From: Paenibacillus sp. N3.4
GTDB taxonomy: Bacteria > Bacillota > Bacilli > Paenibacillales > NBRC-103111
Assembly (NCBI RefSeq): GCF_008017805.1
Contig: NZ_VRTT01000018.1
Coordinates: forward strand, 1-64,000
DNA: 64,000 bases
Direction: 5' to 3'
Position numbers and translations under genes: made by a program. The notes under the pieces were generated by a model. It was not told where the DNA came from, did no database searches, and saw only the letters and a program-made list of their open reading frames with translations. Shown piece after piece: positions 53,327-63,452 of this stretch. Within the stretch, counting starts at the first letter, position 1, and each line of letters opens with the position of its first letter.

Positions 53327-54928
53327 TTAATCGGGTGAGATATATTTGGAGGGAGAAACACTGTAATATTTCTTGAAACATTTGCTAAAGTAGTGCGTAT
53401 CCTTATAGCCAACCGACTCCGCAATAAAATACAAATTTTTGCATCCTTGCTCCATTAAATCCTTGGCTTTCACCATTCTACATTTCGTTAAATATTCCAC
53501 AACCGAATATTCCGTTTCGCTTTTGAAAATGCGACTGAGATAGCTGGGATGGATATAAATGCTTCCAGCTATCTCTGTTAAGTCCAGCTCTGCATTCGCG
53601 TAATTATTGTCTATATACTGTTTCGCTTTTTCCACCAGCTTAGCCGGAGTCGATTGTTTCAGACTTTTTACGTGCTGCAGCACACTCCGATATTCGTCCT
53701 GCACCCAACCTTCAATTTCCTCTATCGTTTCTAGTTCATCCACGAGTTTGGACGGATTGAATGGTTCACTAAACGATCGTCTCCAATCCAGCTTATTTTC
53801 TGCAGCAAATATACCCAAAACGACTATGAATTCATACAGAATGGCATATAACTTAATAATAGATTGCTTGTTTTCCATTATCACTTCAAATCGTTTATGC
53901 AATTCTTCTTGAATAGCTGTAAAATTGCCTAATCTTAATTGAATAATGATATCTTCACGGATATACGACAGATCGTGGGATAATGTCTTGTCCAACAAGG
54001 TGTCGTAGCGTATGATCCTGTTCCTTCCATAAATTGTTTTATTCTTACATGCCATTATCGCTTCTTTATAAGAAACTGTTACATCATTAATGCTTTTGAC
54101 TACAGTCCCAACTCCGGTCGTTACTGTGAATTTCAAATGTCTGCTTACCGCCTGGGTGGCATCCAAACAGGTTTTTAATATAAAGCCAAGCTCTATATCC
54201 GCATGATCAAATTCCTTTATATGAATGATTAAAATAATCTTATTTTCCACATCATATGAAATCTCAAAATTTTTCACTCCCCCCTTTACAAAAATCTCAC
54301 TAAAAATATTGGATACAGCAAATCGCTTCCATAAAGGTTGAGTCTTGCTATCCGCCAAGGTCTTGTCGATACTAATGGCAATAACGAATAGTGCGCCTTC
54401 TCGCAAGCCCGGGCAGTACAATTGGAATTTCTCCAGCTCCTTCACGGATGCGGTTCCATCCAATAACGACTGGATGAATTTTCTTTGAAGAATACTGTCG
54501 CTTTCCTTTAAGCTTTGCTGTAGATGCTCATTCCTATGCTTTTGCTGCAATTCCACTTCGATCCGATCTTGCAACTTTTTTAATACTTGTGTCAGTTCAT
54601 CCATATTGATCGGCTTCAGTAAGTAATCGGAAACACCTGCTTGTAAAGCGGTTTTCGCATATTCAAAACTGCTATAGCCTGTTAGGATGATGATCTTCAT
54701 TTCAGGATAGTTCATCTGCACCACTTGGGCAAACTCTAAACCATTAATAATTGGCATATTAATATCTACAATCGCCAGTTGTACAGGTATATGCTCTAAC
54801 ATCATTAATGCATCTTCTCCGTTACCTGCATCCCCTGCGATTTCGTAACCGAGATCATTCCAATTTACGCATTGTTTCAATCTTTCTCGAACTAGATATT
54901 CGTCATCGACAATCAACACTTTTATCAT
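53327..54928 (-). CDS. YesN-type response regulator with AraC DNA-binding domain
   Basis: The 533-residue regulator has a receiver domain (Asp55 phosphorylation site in VDINMP, Lys105 in LLKPINMDE), a long central region, and a C-terminal AraC double helix-turn-helix (from about 430, LTEIAGSIYIHPSYLSRIFK to KYYSVSPSKYI). Such regulators pair with YesM-type kinases and control a neighbouring sugar importer. It overlaps the kinase gene by four bases, so the two are co-expressed. Confidence 0.92.
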   Translation of the reverse strand: MIKVLIVDDEYLVRERLKQCVNWNDLGYEIAGDAGNGEDALMMLEHIPVQLAIVDINMPIINGLEFAQVVQMNYPEMKIIILTGYSSFEYAKTALQAGVSDYLLKPINMDELTQVLKKLQDRIEVELQQKHRNEHLQQSLKESDSILQRKFIQSLLDGTASVKELEKFQLYCPGLREGALFVIAISIDKTLADSKTQPLWKRFAVSNIFSEIFVKGGVKNFEISYDVENKIILIIHIKEFDHADIELGFILKTCLDATQAVSRHLKFTVTTGVGTVVKSINDVTVSYKEAIMACKNKTIYGRNRIIRYDTLLDKTLSHDLSYIREDIIIQLRLGNFTAIQEELHKRFEVIMENKQSIIKLYAILYEFIVVLGIFAAENKLDWRRSFSEPFNPSKLVDELETIEEIEGWVQDEYRSVLQHVKSLKQSTPAKLVEKAKQYIDNNYANAELDLTEIAGSIYIHPSYLSRIFKSETEYSVVEYLTKCRMVKAKDLMEQGCKNLYFIAESVGYKDTHYFSKCFKKYYSVSPSKYISPD

Positions 54929-56720
54929 TCCGTATCACTCCGTGTTTCAAGTGTTGGTAATTTAATTTTAACCAGTGTACCTTTTCCATATTCACTTTGA
55001 ATTTCTAAACCGTATTCTACGCCAAAATAAAGCTTGATCCGCTCGTTTGTGCTTTTCAACCCGAAGCTTTTCTGTTTATAATCGGCAGCTCCAAGATTGA
55101 ACATGTTATCCAATTGCTCTTGCTGTATACCAATCCCATCATCGGCGATAACAATAACCAATTGCTTGTCTTTAATACCGGCTTGAATATGGATATGACC
55201 CTTTCCACGTTTGTTCTTTAGACCGTGGTAAATTGAGTTTTCCACAATTGGCTGAAGCAGCAGCTTGATGGTCTTGTATTTATACACCTCTGGATCGAAA
55301 TCCAACGTGTAATCAATCTGGTCTCCATAACGGACTTTCAAGATTTCCAAATAGGTTTGCGTAATGATAATCTCGTCTTCCATAGAGATAACAGGATTTC
55401 CTTTACTAAGCACACCACGATAAAAAAGCGCAAGCTGATTAACAATTTTGACCACATCTGCATTTCTTTTCAGATCAGCTAAACCGCAAATGCATTCAAG
55501 TGTATTATATAAAAAATGCGGATTGATTTGCGATTGCATGACAGCTAGCTCGTATTCCTTCTTCTTCTTTTGTTCCTCGATGATATTCTCCATTAACATC
55601 TTGGTATTTCCAACCATTTTATTAAATTCTTTGGCCAAGGCGCCGATTTCATCCCTTGATTTGATATCAAGCCAAACATCGAGGTTCCCATCTTGAACAT
55701 CTTTCACTGTTTTTTTATTTTATCCAAGGGTCTCGTGATGGATTTGGCGATTAATAGCGTAAGGATAACAGCCAAAACGACAAATATGACACCGATTCGC
55801 AGAAACTTTTCAGTAAGTATCCGGTTGTCTTTCGTAATTTCGTAAATCGGAACGATTCCGATAATTACCCAGTCAAATCGCGGATAGCTTCGTGAAACAA
55901 CTAGAAAATCCTTACCTTCCATGCGGAATACTTTACCACCTTCATGACTAACTGCCCAAGGATAATAAATAGCATGACTTATCGAAGTATTTAGTTTGTC
56001 TTTATGCGTATCCGAAGAGATGATGCCATTTTTATTGACAATAAATAGGTTCCCACTGGCACCCATGTCAATATTGGCATACTGATCAGATATATACCTT
56101 TCATCGATGGAGAGCTGAATCAAGCCTAACGGGTCCCCTGTTCTTCCCGAATTAAATTTCTGGAATAAGGAAATGACATTCCGTCCCTCATTGGACTTCG
56201 AATAATTACTTGTTCGAGTATCCTCCCAAGCAAGACCATACAAAGTAACTGCAAATTTCTTGAAATACTCTTCACTTATATTGGCAATACCTCCGAGACT
56301 CCCGGAGTCATAGATATGATTATAACGGTCGTAAATCATCATGGCATCGATGAACGTTTTGTTATCCACGATATTCCTCAGTTCATCCTGCACGGCTACA
56401 TATTTATTGTAGTTTTCCAATGGATTGTTAGTGGCAGGCTCACTTAGGACTTGTTGAATCGTGTTATTCGTGATGACAATTTTAGAATAGTTTTCTGCAT
56501 TTACAAAGATGATTTCTAATTTCTCAGAAACCAGCTTTAAATTTTGAACTGTATTTTCAATCGCTTTGTCGATTACAATTGCCGATGAAATGCGATAGGT
56601 AAAAACAGCCAATAAAATAATCAACAGAGATAGTGCGAACATAAAATAAAGCGTTATCTTTTTAAAGATCGATAATGAATAATAATAATCCAATACTTTC
56701 CCCTTTATTTTTGCCGGCAT
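54925..56720 (-). CDS. YesM-type sensor histidine kinase (frameshifted in this sequence)
   Basis: A membrane kinase of about 598 residues when repaired. It has a helix at about 23-45, an extracellular Cache-like sensor (LIQLSIDERYISDQY), a second helix, then a HAMP linker (SITRPLDKIKK). A His_kinase domain follows with the phosphorylatable His in QINPHFLYNTLE, and an ATPase domain with ADDGIG. The frame breaks at the A7 run (T-run 55710-55716); one more A gives KIKKTVKDVQDGNL. It senses extracellular carbohydrate and phosphorylates the YesN-like regulator. GGTGGGGG precedes the ATG. Confidence 0.9.
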
Positions 56721-56899
56721 TTTCCCGCCCCCACCTTCTCGCCTTATTGTACACTATTATTAGAATGCAAATCGAGGTGATGGGGAGGGGGGTAGCATAT
56801 TCGAACGTGGTCACACCAAGTCTGAGATCCTCGCTTATTGAGTTTACGAGAGTTTACGATTCAGTTCCAGATTTAGTAAGCCCGCATATTGATAAATAA

Positions 56900-57736
56900 T
56901 CATTCAAACAAATCCATCTGCCTAGGTGCCAATCCTTCATAGTCTAATCCGAGCATTGCAATCAATTCCTTAGCATTCCCTGCGGCATGGCCTCCTGAAT
57001 TATTATTAAATATCACGCACACTTCGCGCGATTGTTTATGTAATTCAAGCACCCTTTCCTTCCACTCCAGCAATTCCTGCTGATTATAGTGATACAAGTA
57101 CCTAACCTCACGCCAGTTTGTTTCGCTATTCTGCACCCAACCGCTAACATTCCGTCCGTGGAAGCGAACCATGGTCAGATCCGGATGCGTAACTTGAAGC
57201 ACTGTCGGCACAGATCCAATCCCAGCCTGAGGCTCATCACAGATGCTGTGCATCCACTCCTCCCGTTCCATGAAGGAGAGCGTCTTGTCCCTCATTTCTT
57301 CTGTAAACCAGCTCTGATGGCGGAATTCGAGTGCTACGGGCACATCCCCCATCTTCGCTCTCGCGTATCGAAGCACCTCAACATTGGCTTTGCTGCAATC
57401 GAACCATGGTGGATACTGGAACAGCACAGCTTTAAGTTTTCCAACTGCTTGTACAGGTCGGATAGACTGCAGGAACACATCAAACATCTGCTCCATCCCA
57501 CCAGCAAAAGGATTCTCTCCTCGCAAATGACCCGTCATTCCTTGGTAGGCTTTAATAATGAAACCAAAGTCATCCGGCGTTTCTTGCAGCCATTTTATAT
57601 AGTTGCGTTCGGGTTGAATTGCATAAAAAGAACTATCCAACTCCACAATGGGAAAATGTGCGCCATACTCCTGCAGCTTCCCTCTGTTCCCACCCAATTC
57701 ATGATCGCCCCAACCGCTGAGTCCAATGTAAATCAT
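56900..57736 (-). CDS. DUF72 family protein (YunF-like)
   Basis: The 278-residue TIM-barrel-like protein of unknown function has the DUF72 signature: GLSGWGDHEL, then VELDSSFYAIQPERNYIKWL, LFQYPPWFDCS, ALEFRHQSWF and VRFHGRN. It has no signal sequence and ends RQMDLFE. AAGGAG precedes the ATG. It is monocistronic with no functional hint from its neighbours. The 56721-56899 gap shows nothing beyond weak promoter-like sequence for the kinase gene. Confidence 0.88.
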   Translation of the reverse strand: MIYIGLSGWGDHELGGNRGKLQEYGAHFPIVELDSSFYAIQPERNYIKWLQETPDDFGFIIKAYQGMTGHLRGENPFAGGMEQMFDVFLQSIRPVQAVGKLKAVLFQYPPWFDCSKANVEVLRYARAKMGDVPVALEFRHQSWFTEEMRDKTLSFMEREEWMHSICDEPQAGIGSVPTVLQVTHPDLTMVRFHGRNVSGWVQNSETNWREVRYLYHYNQQELLEWKERVLELHKQSREVCVIFNNNSGGHAAGNAKELIAMLGLDYEGLAPRQMDLFE

Positions 57737-57805
57737 AGTAAGTACTCCTTACGTATGTTTCTTTTTTTCTTTATTTTATCGCTCGTTGAGATGTAGAACA
57801 ACTAA

Positions 57806-57846
57806 AGACGCTTCTCAGCCGAATAGTCGGTTTGAGAAGCGCCTTT
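57806..57846. terminator. Hairpin between DUF72 and Rrf2 genes
   Basis: GACGCTTCTCA-GCCGA and TCGGTT-TGAGAAGCGC form a long stem with CTTTT on one side. It lies in the shared upstream region of two divergent genes, so it may insulate them rather than end a gene. Confidence 0.5.
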
Positions 57847-57996
57847 TAAATGATATTTAGTGTCAGATAGAGTGGAAATAGCTCGTCCTCTCATTATCCA
57901 CTTGTTTATTTGTAAATTTTCAGTGTAGGATAAAGATATAGCCATATAGCCATTAAGTATCGTCAACTACACTAACTCATTGGAGGGATCGCTGAA

Positions 57997-58461
57997 ATGA
58001 AACCCAGTCGAATCAATCAAATAGGTCCACCGCGCTTTGGCATCGCCGTTCATGCTCTTGTTTGGTTGGCAAATAGTGGTGGTGTCCTTTCAAGTGCAGT
58101 CATCGCAGGCCAAGTCAATTCTCATTCTACTTTTCTTCGCAGAGTCTTAGCGCTTCTAACTCAATTCGGAATCGTTGAAGCCCGAGAAGGTCGCGACGGA
58201 GGCTACTACTTAAAAATCCCAGCAGATAGGCTGACCCTTGCCGACGTTTATATAGCTGTAAAATCAGAATGCACGGAAGTTTGCACCGAAAGCGATGTAG
58301 ATTGCGGAGAGGCCGGCAAACAGTTAGATTATGCGCTCGAACGCATCATGAGCGAAGCGGAGGATCAGACGATTACTTGGTTAAAACGATATACGTTGGC
58401 AGATTTGATGCAAGGTATTGATTTTGGTCCCCTTACCAATCATCCTACTTGCAATGAATAG
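57997..58461 (+). CDS. Rrf2-family transcriptional regulator (YwnA-like)
   Basis: The 154-residue winged-helix regulator has the pattern FGIAVHALVWLANSGG, then QVNSHSTFLRRVLALLTQFGIVEAREGRDGGYYL, a well-formed recognition helix and wing. A cysteine cluster follows (CTEVCTESDVDCGE, about residues 92-105), in the position where iron-sulfur or thiol sensing occurs in this family. TGGAGGG precedes the ATG. It lies directly upstream of an azoreductase gene, with a perfect dyad between them. Confidence 0.87.
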   Translation: MKPSRINQIGPPRFGIAVHALVWLANSGGVLSSAVIAGQVNSHSTFLRRVLALLTQFGIVEAREGRDGGYYLKIPADRLTLADVYIAVKSECTEVCTESDVDCGEAGKQLDYALERIMSEAEDQTITWLKRYTLADLMQGIDFGPLTNHPTCNE

Positions 58462-58491
58462 AGAATGCGTATTATAATGTGCTCATATCAG

Positions 58492-58514
58492 TTGCAGTAT
58501 GATTCGTACTGCAA
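58492..58514. promoter_or_regulatory. Perfect dyad between Rrf2 gene and azoreductase
   Basis: TTGCAGTA-N7-TACTGCAA. It lies 57 bp before the azoreductase start and after the Rrf2-family gene. It is a plausible operator for that regulator; a short RNA hairpin is the alternative, but no U-tract follows. Confidence 0.5.
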
Positions 58515-58571
58515 TTATATTTTAAATCTAACTGTGCTCAAAACTGAGACAGAAATTACGGAGGAATAATC

Positions 58572-59198
58572 ATGTCTAATGTTTTATTTGTAAAAGCTAA
58601 CGATCGCCCTGTAGAACAAGCCGTAAGCGTTCAAATGTACGATGCTTTTTTGAAAACCTATCAAGAGAGTCATCCCCAGGATCGTGTAACCGAGCTAGAT
58701 CTTTATAACGTCGAGCTGCCTTACTATGGAAATGAAGCCATCACTGCTCTTTATAAATTAAATCAAGGTCTAGAGCTTACTGAAGCGGAACAAAAGCAAG
58801 CCGGGCTTGTAACCCAATATTTAGATCAGTTCTTAGCTGCTGATAAAATTGTCTTCGCGTTCCCACTTTGGAACTTTACTGTACCAGCACCCCTTATTAC
58901 GTATATTTCCTACTTGATGCAAGCCGGGAAAACATTTAAATACACTGCTCAAGGTCCTGTTGGACTAGCTGGAGACAAAAAAATTGCCTTGCTGAGCGCA
59001 CGTGGCGGAGATTACTCGATCCCACAAATGGCTTCCTTGGAGATGGCTGTCAATTATGTGAAAGTAGCCGTTAGCCTTTGGGGCGTAACCAATCCTGAGG
59101 TTGTTGTGATCGAAGGTCACAACCAATATCAAGATCGTTCGAAGGACATCGTTGAAGCTGGATTACAAGAAACAGCTAAGGTAGCCGCACAGTTTTAA
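58572..59198 (+). CDS. azoR: FMN-dependent NADH-azoreductase
   Basis: The 208-residue flavodoxin-fold reductase begins MSNVLFVKANDRP, has FAFPLWNFTVPAPLITYISYLMQAGKTF, the AzoR signature around the flavin, and LLSARGG. It reduces quinones and azo compounds with NADH and protects against electrophile stress. ACGGAGGA precedes the ATG. Expression is probably controlled by the upstream Rrf2-type repressor; homologues in Bacillus are regulated by YodB. Confidence 0.93.
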   Translation: MSNVLFVKANDRPVEQAVSVQMYDAFLKTYQESHPQDRVTELDLYNVELPYYGNEAITALYKLNQGLELTEAEQKQAGLVTQYLDQFLAADKIVFAFPLWNFTVPAPLITYISYLMQAGKTFKYTAQGPVGLAGDKKIALLSARGGDYSIPQMASLEMAVNYVKVAVSLWGVTNPEVVVIEGHNQYQDRSKDIVEAGLQETAKVAAQF

Positions 59199-59217
59199 TT
59201 CATGATTCAAATACGTA

Positions 59218-59255
59218 GAGGCAAGGGAGATCAACGATCCCCTTGCCTCTTTTTT
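59218..59255 (+). terminator. Terminator of azoR
   Basis: GAGGCAAGGG-GATC-type stem with CCCCTTGCCTC followed by TTTTTT. Confidence 0.9.
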
Positions 59256-59412
59256 GTGAACCGAACGATTTTCCTTCATGCAGTAACAATACGCTGTCAG
59301 CAGATATCTTATATAATGAATACATAAGCAAGGGAGTCTTCACCGTATTTCAATTATCGGGAGGTATGTACGTTGTCGCTGCTGTTTCAATCCTATGTAA
59401 GCCAAAAGCTCA

Positions 59413-60600
59413 ATGTCACCTTCTCCCACAGGCTGCGTTAGCATGGAATCAATCAACCCATCTTTCTCCACCCAGCAAGCATCGGAGCCAAATCATTCAA
59501 ACCCAGCGCTTAGCAAACGTGCTCTCAACCGCGCACTGCTCGCCAGGCAGCTGCTCTTGGAGCGCTCGCATCTGTCCATACTTGATGCGGTTGCGCATCT
59601 CATCGGCTTGCAAGCCCAAGCCCCTAACCCACCCTACATCGCACTCTGGACGAGGTTGCATCACTTTCATCATGAGGAGCTGTCTCAGCTCATCCTAGAT
59701 CGGAGCATCGTGCGCATGGCCCTGATGCGCTCAACGATCCATCTGGTCACGGCCGACGACTGCCTGACCTTGCGCCCGATCCTGCAGTCCGTGCAGGATC
59801 GCGCACTGAAAGGCACGTTCGGCAAGCAGCTTGCCGAACTGGACCTGAACGCGCTCGCCGCTGCCGGGCGAGCGCTGCTTGAAGAGCAGCCGCTCACCTT
59901 GGGGGAGCTTGGCAAGCGGCTTCAAGCCCAGTGGCCGGGGCGCAGCGCCGCGGCCTTGGCTAATGCGGTGCGCTGCCTCCTGCCGCTTGTCCAGGTGCCG
60001 CCCCGCGGCATCTGGGGCGCCAGCGGGCAGGCCGCCCACACCACCGCCAAGGCTTGGCTGAGCCAGCCGCTGGCGAAAGAGCAAGAGCCAGATGCGATGC
60101 TGCTGCGCTATCTGGCCGCTTTCGGACCTGCATCCGTGAAGGATATGCAGGTATGGTCCGGGCTCACTCGGCTGCGCGAGGTTATCGAGCGCCTGCGTCC
60201 AAGCCTGCTCTCCCTGCGCGACGAGCAGGGCTGCGAGCTGTTCGATCTGCCGAATGCTCCTCGGCCGGAGGCAGGTACCCCTGTTCCTCCGCGCTTTCTA
60301 TCGGAGTTCGATAACATGCTCTTGTCCTATGATGATCGTACCCGGATCATACGGGATGAAGATAAGCGTCTGGTCTTTACCGATAATGGCATTATTCGCG
60401 CCACGCTGCTTGTGGATGGGTTTGTCCGTGGCACTTGGTCGCTGATACAAAAGCGCAAAACCGCCACTTTAACTATCAACCTGTTCGCTCCTTTATCCGA
60501 ATCCGACCAGACTGAAGTCGCAGCCGAAGGTATCAAGCTGCTTGAATTCATTGCAGCTAGCTCGGACACCCATGATATTCAGTTCACTTTGTCTAAATAG
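59413..60600 (+). CDS. Winged-helix DNA-binding domain-containing protein (HTH_42/YcaQ-like)
   Basis: A protein of about 385-395 residues of the HTH_42 (YcaQ/AlkX) family, whose characterised members include DNA glycosylases for interstrand crosslinks. Typical features are RALNRALLARQLLLERS, HLIGLQAQAPNPPYIALWTRL, RSTIHLVTADD and DGFVRGTWSL. It should act on DNA in the cytoplasm. The start is uncertain: ATGs at 59413 and 59443 both lack a ribosome binding site. GC content is clearly higher in 59700-60250 than in the neighbours, a possible sign of transfer. Confidence 0.82.
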   Translation: MSPSPTGCVSMESINPSFSTQQASEPNHSNPALSKRALNRALLARQLLLERSHLSILDAVAHLIGLQAQAPNPPYIALWTRLHHFHHEELSQLILDRSIVRMALMRSTIHLVTADDCLTLRPILQSVQDRALKGTFGKQLAELDLNALAAAGRALLEEQPLTLGELGKRLQAQWPGRSAAALANAVRCLLPLVQVPPRGIWGASGQAAHTTAKAWLSQPLAKEQEPDAMLLRYLAAFGPASVKDMQVWSGLTRLREVIERLRPSLLSLRDEQGCELFDLPNAPRPEAGTPVPPRFLSEFDNMLLSYDDRTRIIRDEDKRLVFTDNGIIRATLLVDGFVRGTWSLIQKRKTATLTINLFAPLSESDQTEVAAEGIKLLEFIAASSDTHDIQFTLSK

Positions 60601-60618
60601 GATGCGACTTCAACCAGA

Positions 60619-61203
60619 TCATCTCATAAATTCAAGAAACACCTCGTTATAATAAACATACTTACTGGAAGGATATTTAAATCCTAAAAACATTCCTGAG
60701 TAGGCGATTTCCAACGAAGTAAAGCGACGTGTCGTCACTGTGCTGCGAAGCAAACGATTAAGAAATGGTTTGTTATTCGCATTAATCGCTTTTACTAAGA
60801 GAGCCGCGTAGCCCGCATTGTTCGCTATCTCTCGATATAGCGGTACAACCGCCTTAGCAATGGACCGATTAATTGCGCCACTGAAGGTGAATTGCACCTG
60901 TCCGGGACGAATCGATGTGGCATTGGTTATAACATCAAGTGGTTTGGGTAGCGGAAAGCCGATAAAATAACCGATACCGTTCGTTCCGAAGGAGGCTAAT
61001 GGCACCGAACCTATGACCGATCTAAGCATCTTTTCCAGTGTATCCAGGTCCGCTTCGCGAACGGCTTTGGCCCATCTTGCAGAATAACTTCGATCCGCCG
61101 CAAGCTTTTGATAGAAAGGCAGCATAATGACCGCCACTTTACGCAAGGCATGCACCGTAAGTTTGACTTGCTTTCGAACCGTTTTGCCATTCCTTATCTT
61201 CAT
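60619..61203 (-). CDS. Conserved hypothetical protein
   Basis: The 194-residue protein starts MKIRNGKTVRKQVKLTVHALRK, then has two similar halves with an A-V-V/I-x-L-(P/Y)-x-x-x-x-x-A pattern (AVIMLPFYQKLAADRSYSARWAKA and AKAVVPLYREIANNAGYAALLVKA). It is basic and lacks a signal peptide or clear membrane helix. GGGGGG precedes ATG 61203; the frame to 61311 runs through a terminator and is not used. No function recognised. Confidence 0.65.
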   Translation of the reverse strand: MKIRNGKTVRKQVKLTVHALRKVAVIMLPFYQKLAADRSYSARWAKAVREADLDTLEKMLRSVIGSVPLASFGTNGIGYFIGFPLPKPLDVITNATSIRPGQVQFTFSGAINRSIAKAVVPLYREIANNAGYAALLVKAINANNKPFLNRLLRSTVTTRRFTSLEIAYSGMFLGFKYPSSKYVYYNEVFLEFMR

Positions 61204-61276
61204 AGCTATCCCCCCACTGCCTATAGTCACTATGCTATAAACTATTGCAACGTCTACGAAATGGTGTGGGCGAACT

Positions 61277-61308
61277 AACAAACCCCGAGGATAACCTCGG
61301 GGTTTGTT
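61277..61308 (-). terminator. Terminator of the secreted repeat protein gene
   Basis: AACAAACCCCGAGG and CCTCGGGGTTTGTT form a 14-bp perfect stem on the minus strand, 3' of the gene ending at 61330. Confidence 0.85.
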
Positions 61309-61329
61309 CATTATGATCGTAATTTATTT

Positions 61330-61977
61330 TTATTTCTTCGTTTTATTTTCTGATTTTGCTTTCAAAGCATTTTTAATTTCTGTCAATACTTGCGCTGTTG
61401 TCTTACCTTCTGTACTGATTCCTAATTTAGCTGCCTTCTGATTAATGCTTGCTGTATGCTTAGCTTGTTGAGCCGCCTTCAACGCAGCGCGAATTTGTTC
61501 GGGCGTTAAACCTTCCGTAGCAATACCTGCTTTGGTCGCTTGATCTTTCAATTTAGCTAAAGAGGCTGCTTTCAGATCAGCTTTGATCTCTTTGTTCGTT
61601 TTGCCTTCGGTACTGACGCCATTTTTCGCTGCTTTCGTGTTTAGCTTTGCTTGCTCAGCAGCTTGCAGTTCGGTCTTGAGCTGCGCGGCCGATTTGCCCT
61701 CGGTGCTGATGCCCAGCTTCTCAGCAGCTTTCTTCAACTGCGCCAAGTGGTTGGCCGAAACAGCCGCTTGAATCTCAGCTTTGAGCTGCGCATTCGTTTT
61801 ACCTTCCGTAGCAATGCCAAGGGATTTCGCTTTTTCTTGCAGCGACTGCTTAAGTGCATGTGAGGAACTGCTCTTTGAAGGTGCTGTAGTGCCTTGCGCA
61901 TTCTCAGCAAAAGCAGCCACTGGAACAGATAATATGAGAGCACCAACCAACGCTAATCCTGTTAACTTTTTTAACAT
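61330..61977 (-). CDS. Secreted protein with five SAP/HeH-like helical repeats
   Basis: The 215-residue exported protein has a signal peptide (to about Ala25, VPVAAFAENA). A Ser-rich linker is followed by five repeats of about 34-37 residues with consensus A-x-x-LGI(A/S)TEGKT-x2-QL-K-x-x(I/L)QAA. The helix-loop-helix repeat pattern recalls SAP/HeH motifs, which bind nucleic acid, but binding to DNA or cell wall is speculative. It is strongly basic (Lys-rich). TGAGGAG precedes ATG 61977. It lies 57 bp after a two-component system on the same strand, which may control it. Confidence 0.78.
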   Translation of the reverse strand: MLKKLTGLALVGALILSVPVAAFAENAQGTTAPSKSSSSHALKQSLQEKAKSLGIATEGKTNAQLKAEIQAAVSANHLAQLKKAAEKLGISTEGKSAAQLKTELQAAEQAKLNTKAAKNGVSTEGKTNKEIKADLKAASLAKLKDQATKAGIATEGLTPEQIRAALKAAQQAKHTASINQKAAKLGISTEGKTTAQVLTEIKNALKAKSENKTKK

Positions 61978-62034
61978 AAGTATCACTCCTCAATTCGTCT
62001 ATGTTTACCCTACAATACATATCCTACAAAAAAG

Positions 62035-63452
62035 TTATGTCATAAGTTTGTCATCCGACGGAATAGATACAGCAGGCAAAAATATCATAAACACTGTCCC
62101 TTGGGAAAGTCGTGATTCCACACGAAGTGAACCTCCAAGAGCTTCAACAATATGCTTGGAGATCGTCAAACCTAGGCCAGCGCCTGAGCGGTTGCGGCTC
62201 TCATCGGCTTTATAGAAGCGATCGAAGAGATGCTGCACTTTCTCCGGCGCGATGCCTGGACCGTTATCCCATACTTCGATCCAATGTTCGCTTTTGATCT
62301 TTTTTACCCGAATTCCAGCTATTGAGCCCTCAGGAATATGGTTAATCGCGTTGTCCAGTAAATTAATCAGTACCTGCCTTAATCGATCTGCATCCGCGTA
62401 AACCGTATAAGGCCCCTCGATCTCCACACTCAGCTCAATTTGCTTAGCCTTGGCTTTCATCTTAAGCTGTGTGACCACAAGCCCGACTAACTCCGGAACA
62501 TCCACGTTCTGTAAAATCAGTTTGACCTGCTTCTCTTCAAATGAAGACAACTCCATTAAATCATCCACTAAGCTGCTCAAGCGCAGCGTCTCATCCAAAG
62601 AAACTTGAATGAATTCCCTCGCATCTTGGGGATCTACGATTCCGTCCGTGATTCCTTGCAAAGAAGCTCGAATCGTCGTCAATGGAGTCCGCAGCTCATG
62701 TGATATTTCCGAGAGGAATCGTTTACGACCCTCTTCGACTTTTGCAATTTACCAGCCATTCGATTGAGCGACTCAGCCAGTGAAGCAATTTCATCCTTGC
62801 CTTTTACCGCAACTCTTCCGCCAAAATCACCCAGAGCCAAAGCCTCCGCGGTCTTACTCATCAACTGAATCGGCTTCACAAAATGCCTCGATACAAAGTA
62901 AAGCACGGCAATTGCCAATAAAGCGATGAAAAAAGCGGACCCATAAATGTATCGATTAATTTCATCAATTGTACCTTGGATATCTTCGAGCGGGGTATAC
63001 AGAAAAATCCCACCTATAACCTTATTATCCAACACAACTGGGCGCCCTACGATGAGCATTTTCACCTTACTGTTTTGGGCAAAATTGCTTCGTGCAATGA
63101 CCTGATTCCCAGAAAGCACTTTATCCACCCATTCCTTGCGTGAAGGTGTCTCACCAATAGACTGAATGTTATCCTGATTGGATTTGGGGTGTTTGATGAC
63201 CGCTACGTGAACATGCGAAGTTTTTTCAATCGTATTGATTTGTTTTTTGAAATCCTTCAGCAATGTCGAATTGTCCAATAAAGCCTTTGCCAGCTCATCC
63301 ACCTGCTCCACTTTCTCCAACAGAACCTTCTCGCTGCGATCATAGGTCTTCTTATTCATTGAATAACCAATCGTGCCGGATATGGCCACAATGGATACTA
63401 CCGTGATCGAAATATAGATGAATAATAGCTTTCGGTAAAAAGAATTCAGCAT
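62035..63452 (-). CDS. Sensor histidine kinase, OmpR-linked (frameshifted in this sequence)
   Basis: A membrane kinase of about 472 residues when repaired. It has a helix at about 9-30, an extracellular sensing region, a second helix (FFIALLAIAVLYFV), then HAMP (FVKPIQLMSKTAEALALGDF) and HisKA with ISHELRTPLTT, then an ATPase domain (NLLDNAINHIPEGS, GLGLTISKHIVEAL). The frame breaks at the A4 run (T-run 62740-62743); one more A gives LQKVEEGRKRFLSEISHEL. Its start overlaps the response regulator gene by seven bases. The signal is unknown. Confidence 0.9.

Noticed and set aside
33743..59255. Near-identical stems in the ZTP terminator (33743-33776) and the azoR terminator (59218-59255)
   Set aside because: Both are ordinary intrinsic terminators. 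The azoR site has no riboswitch aptamer, so the likeness is probably chance or simple duplication.
59243..59698. 151-codon plus-strand ORF before the winged-helix gene
   Set aside because: It lies across the azoR terminator and the true gene in another frame, with no ribosome binding site.
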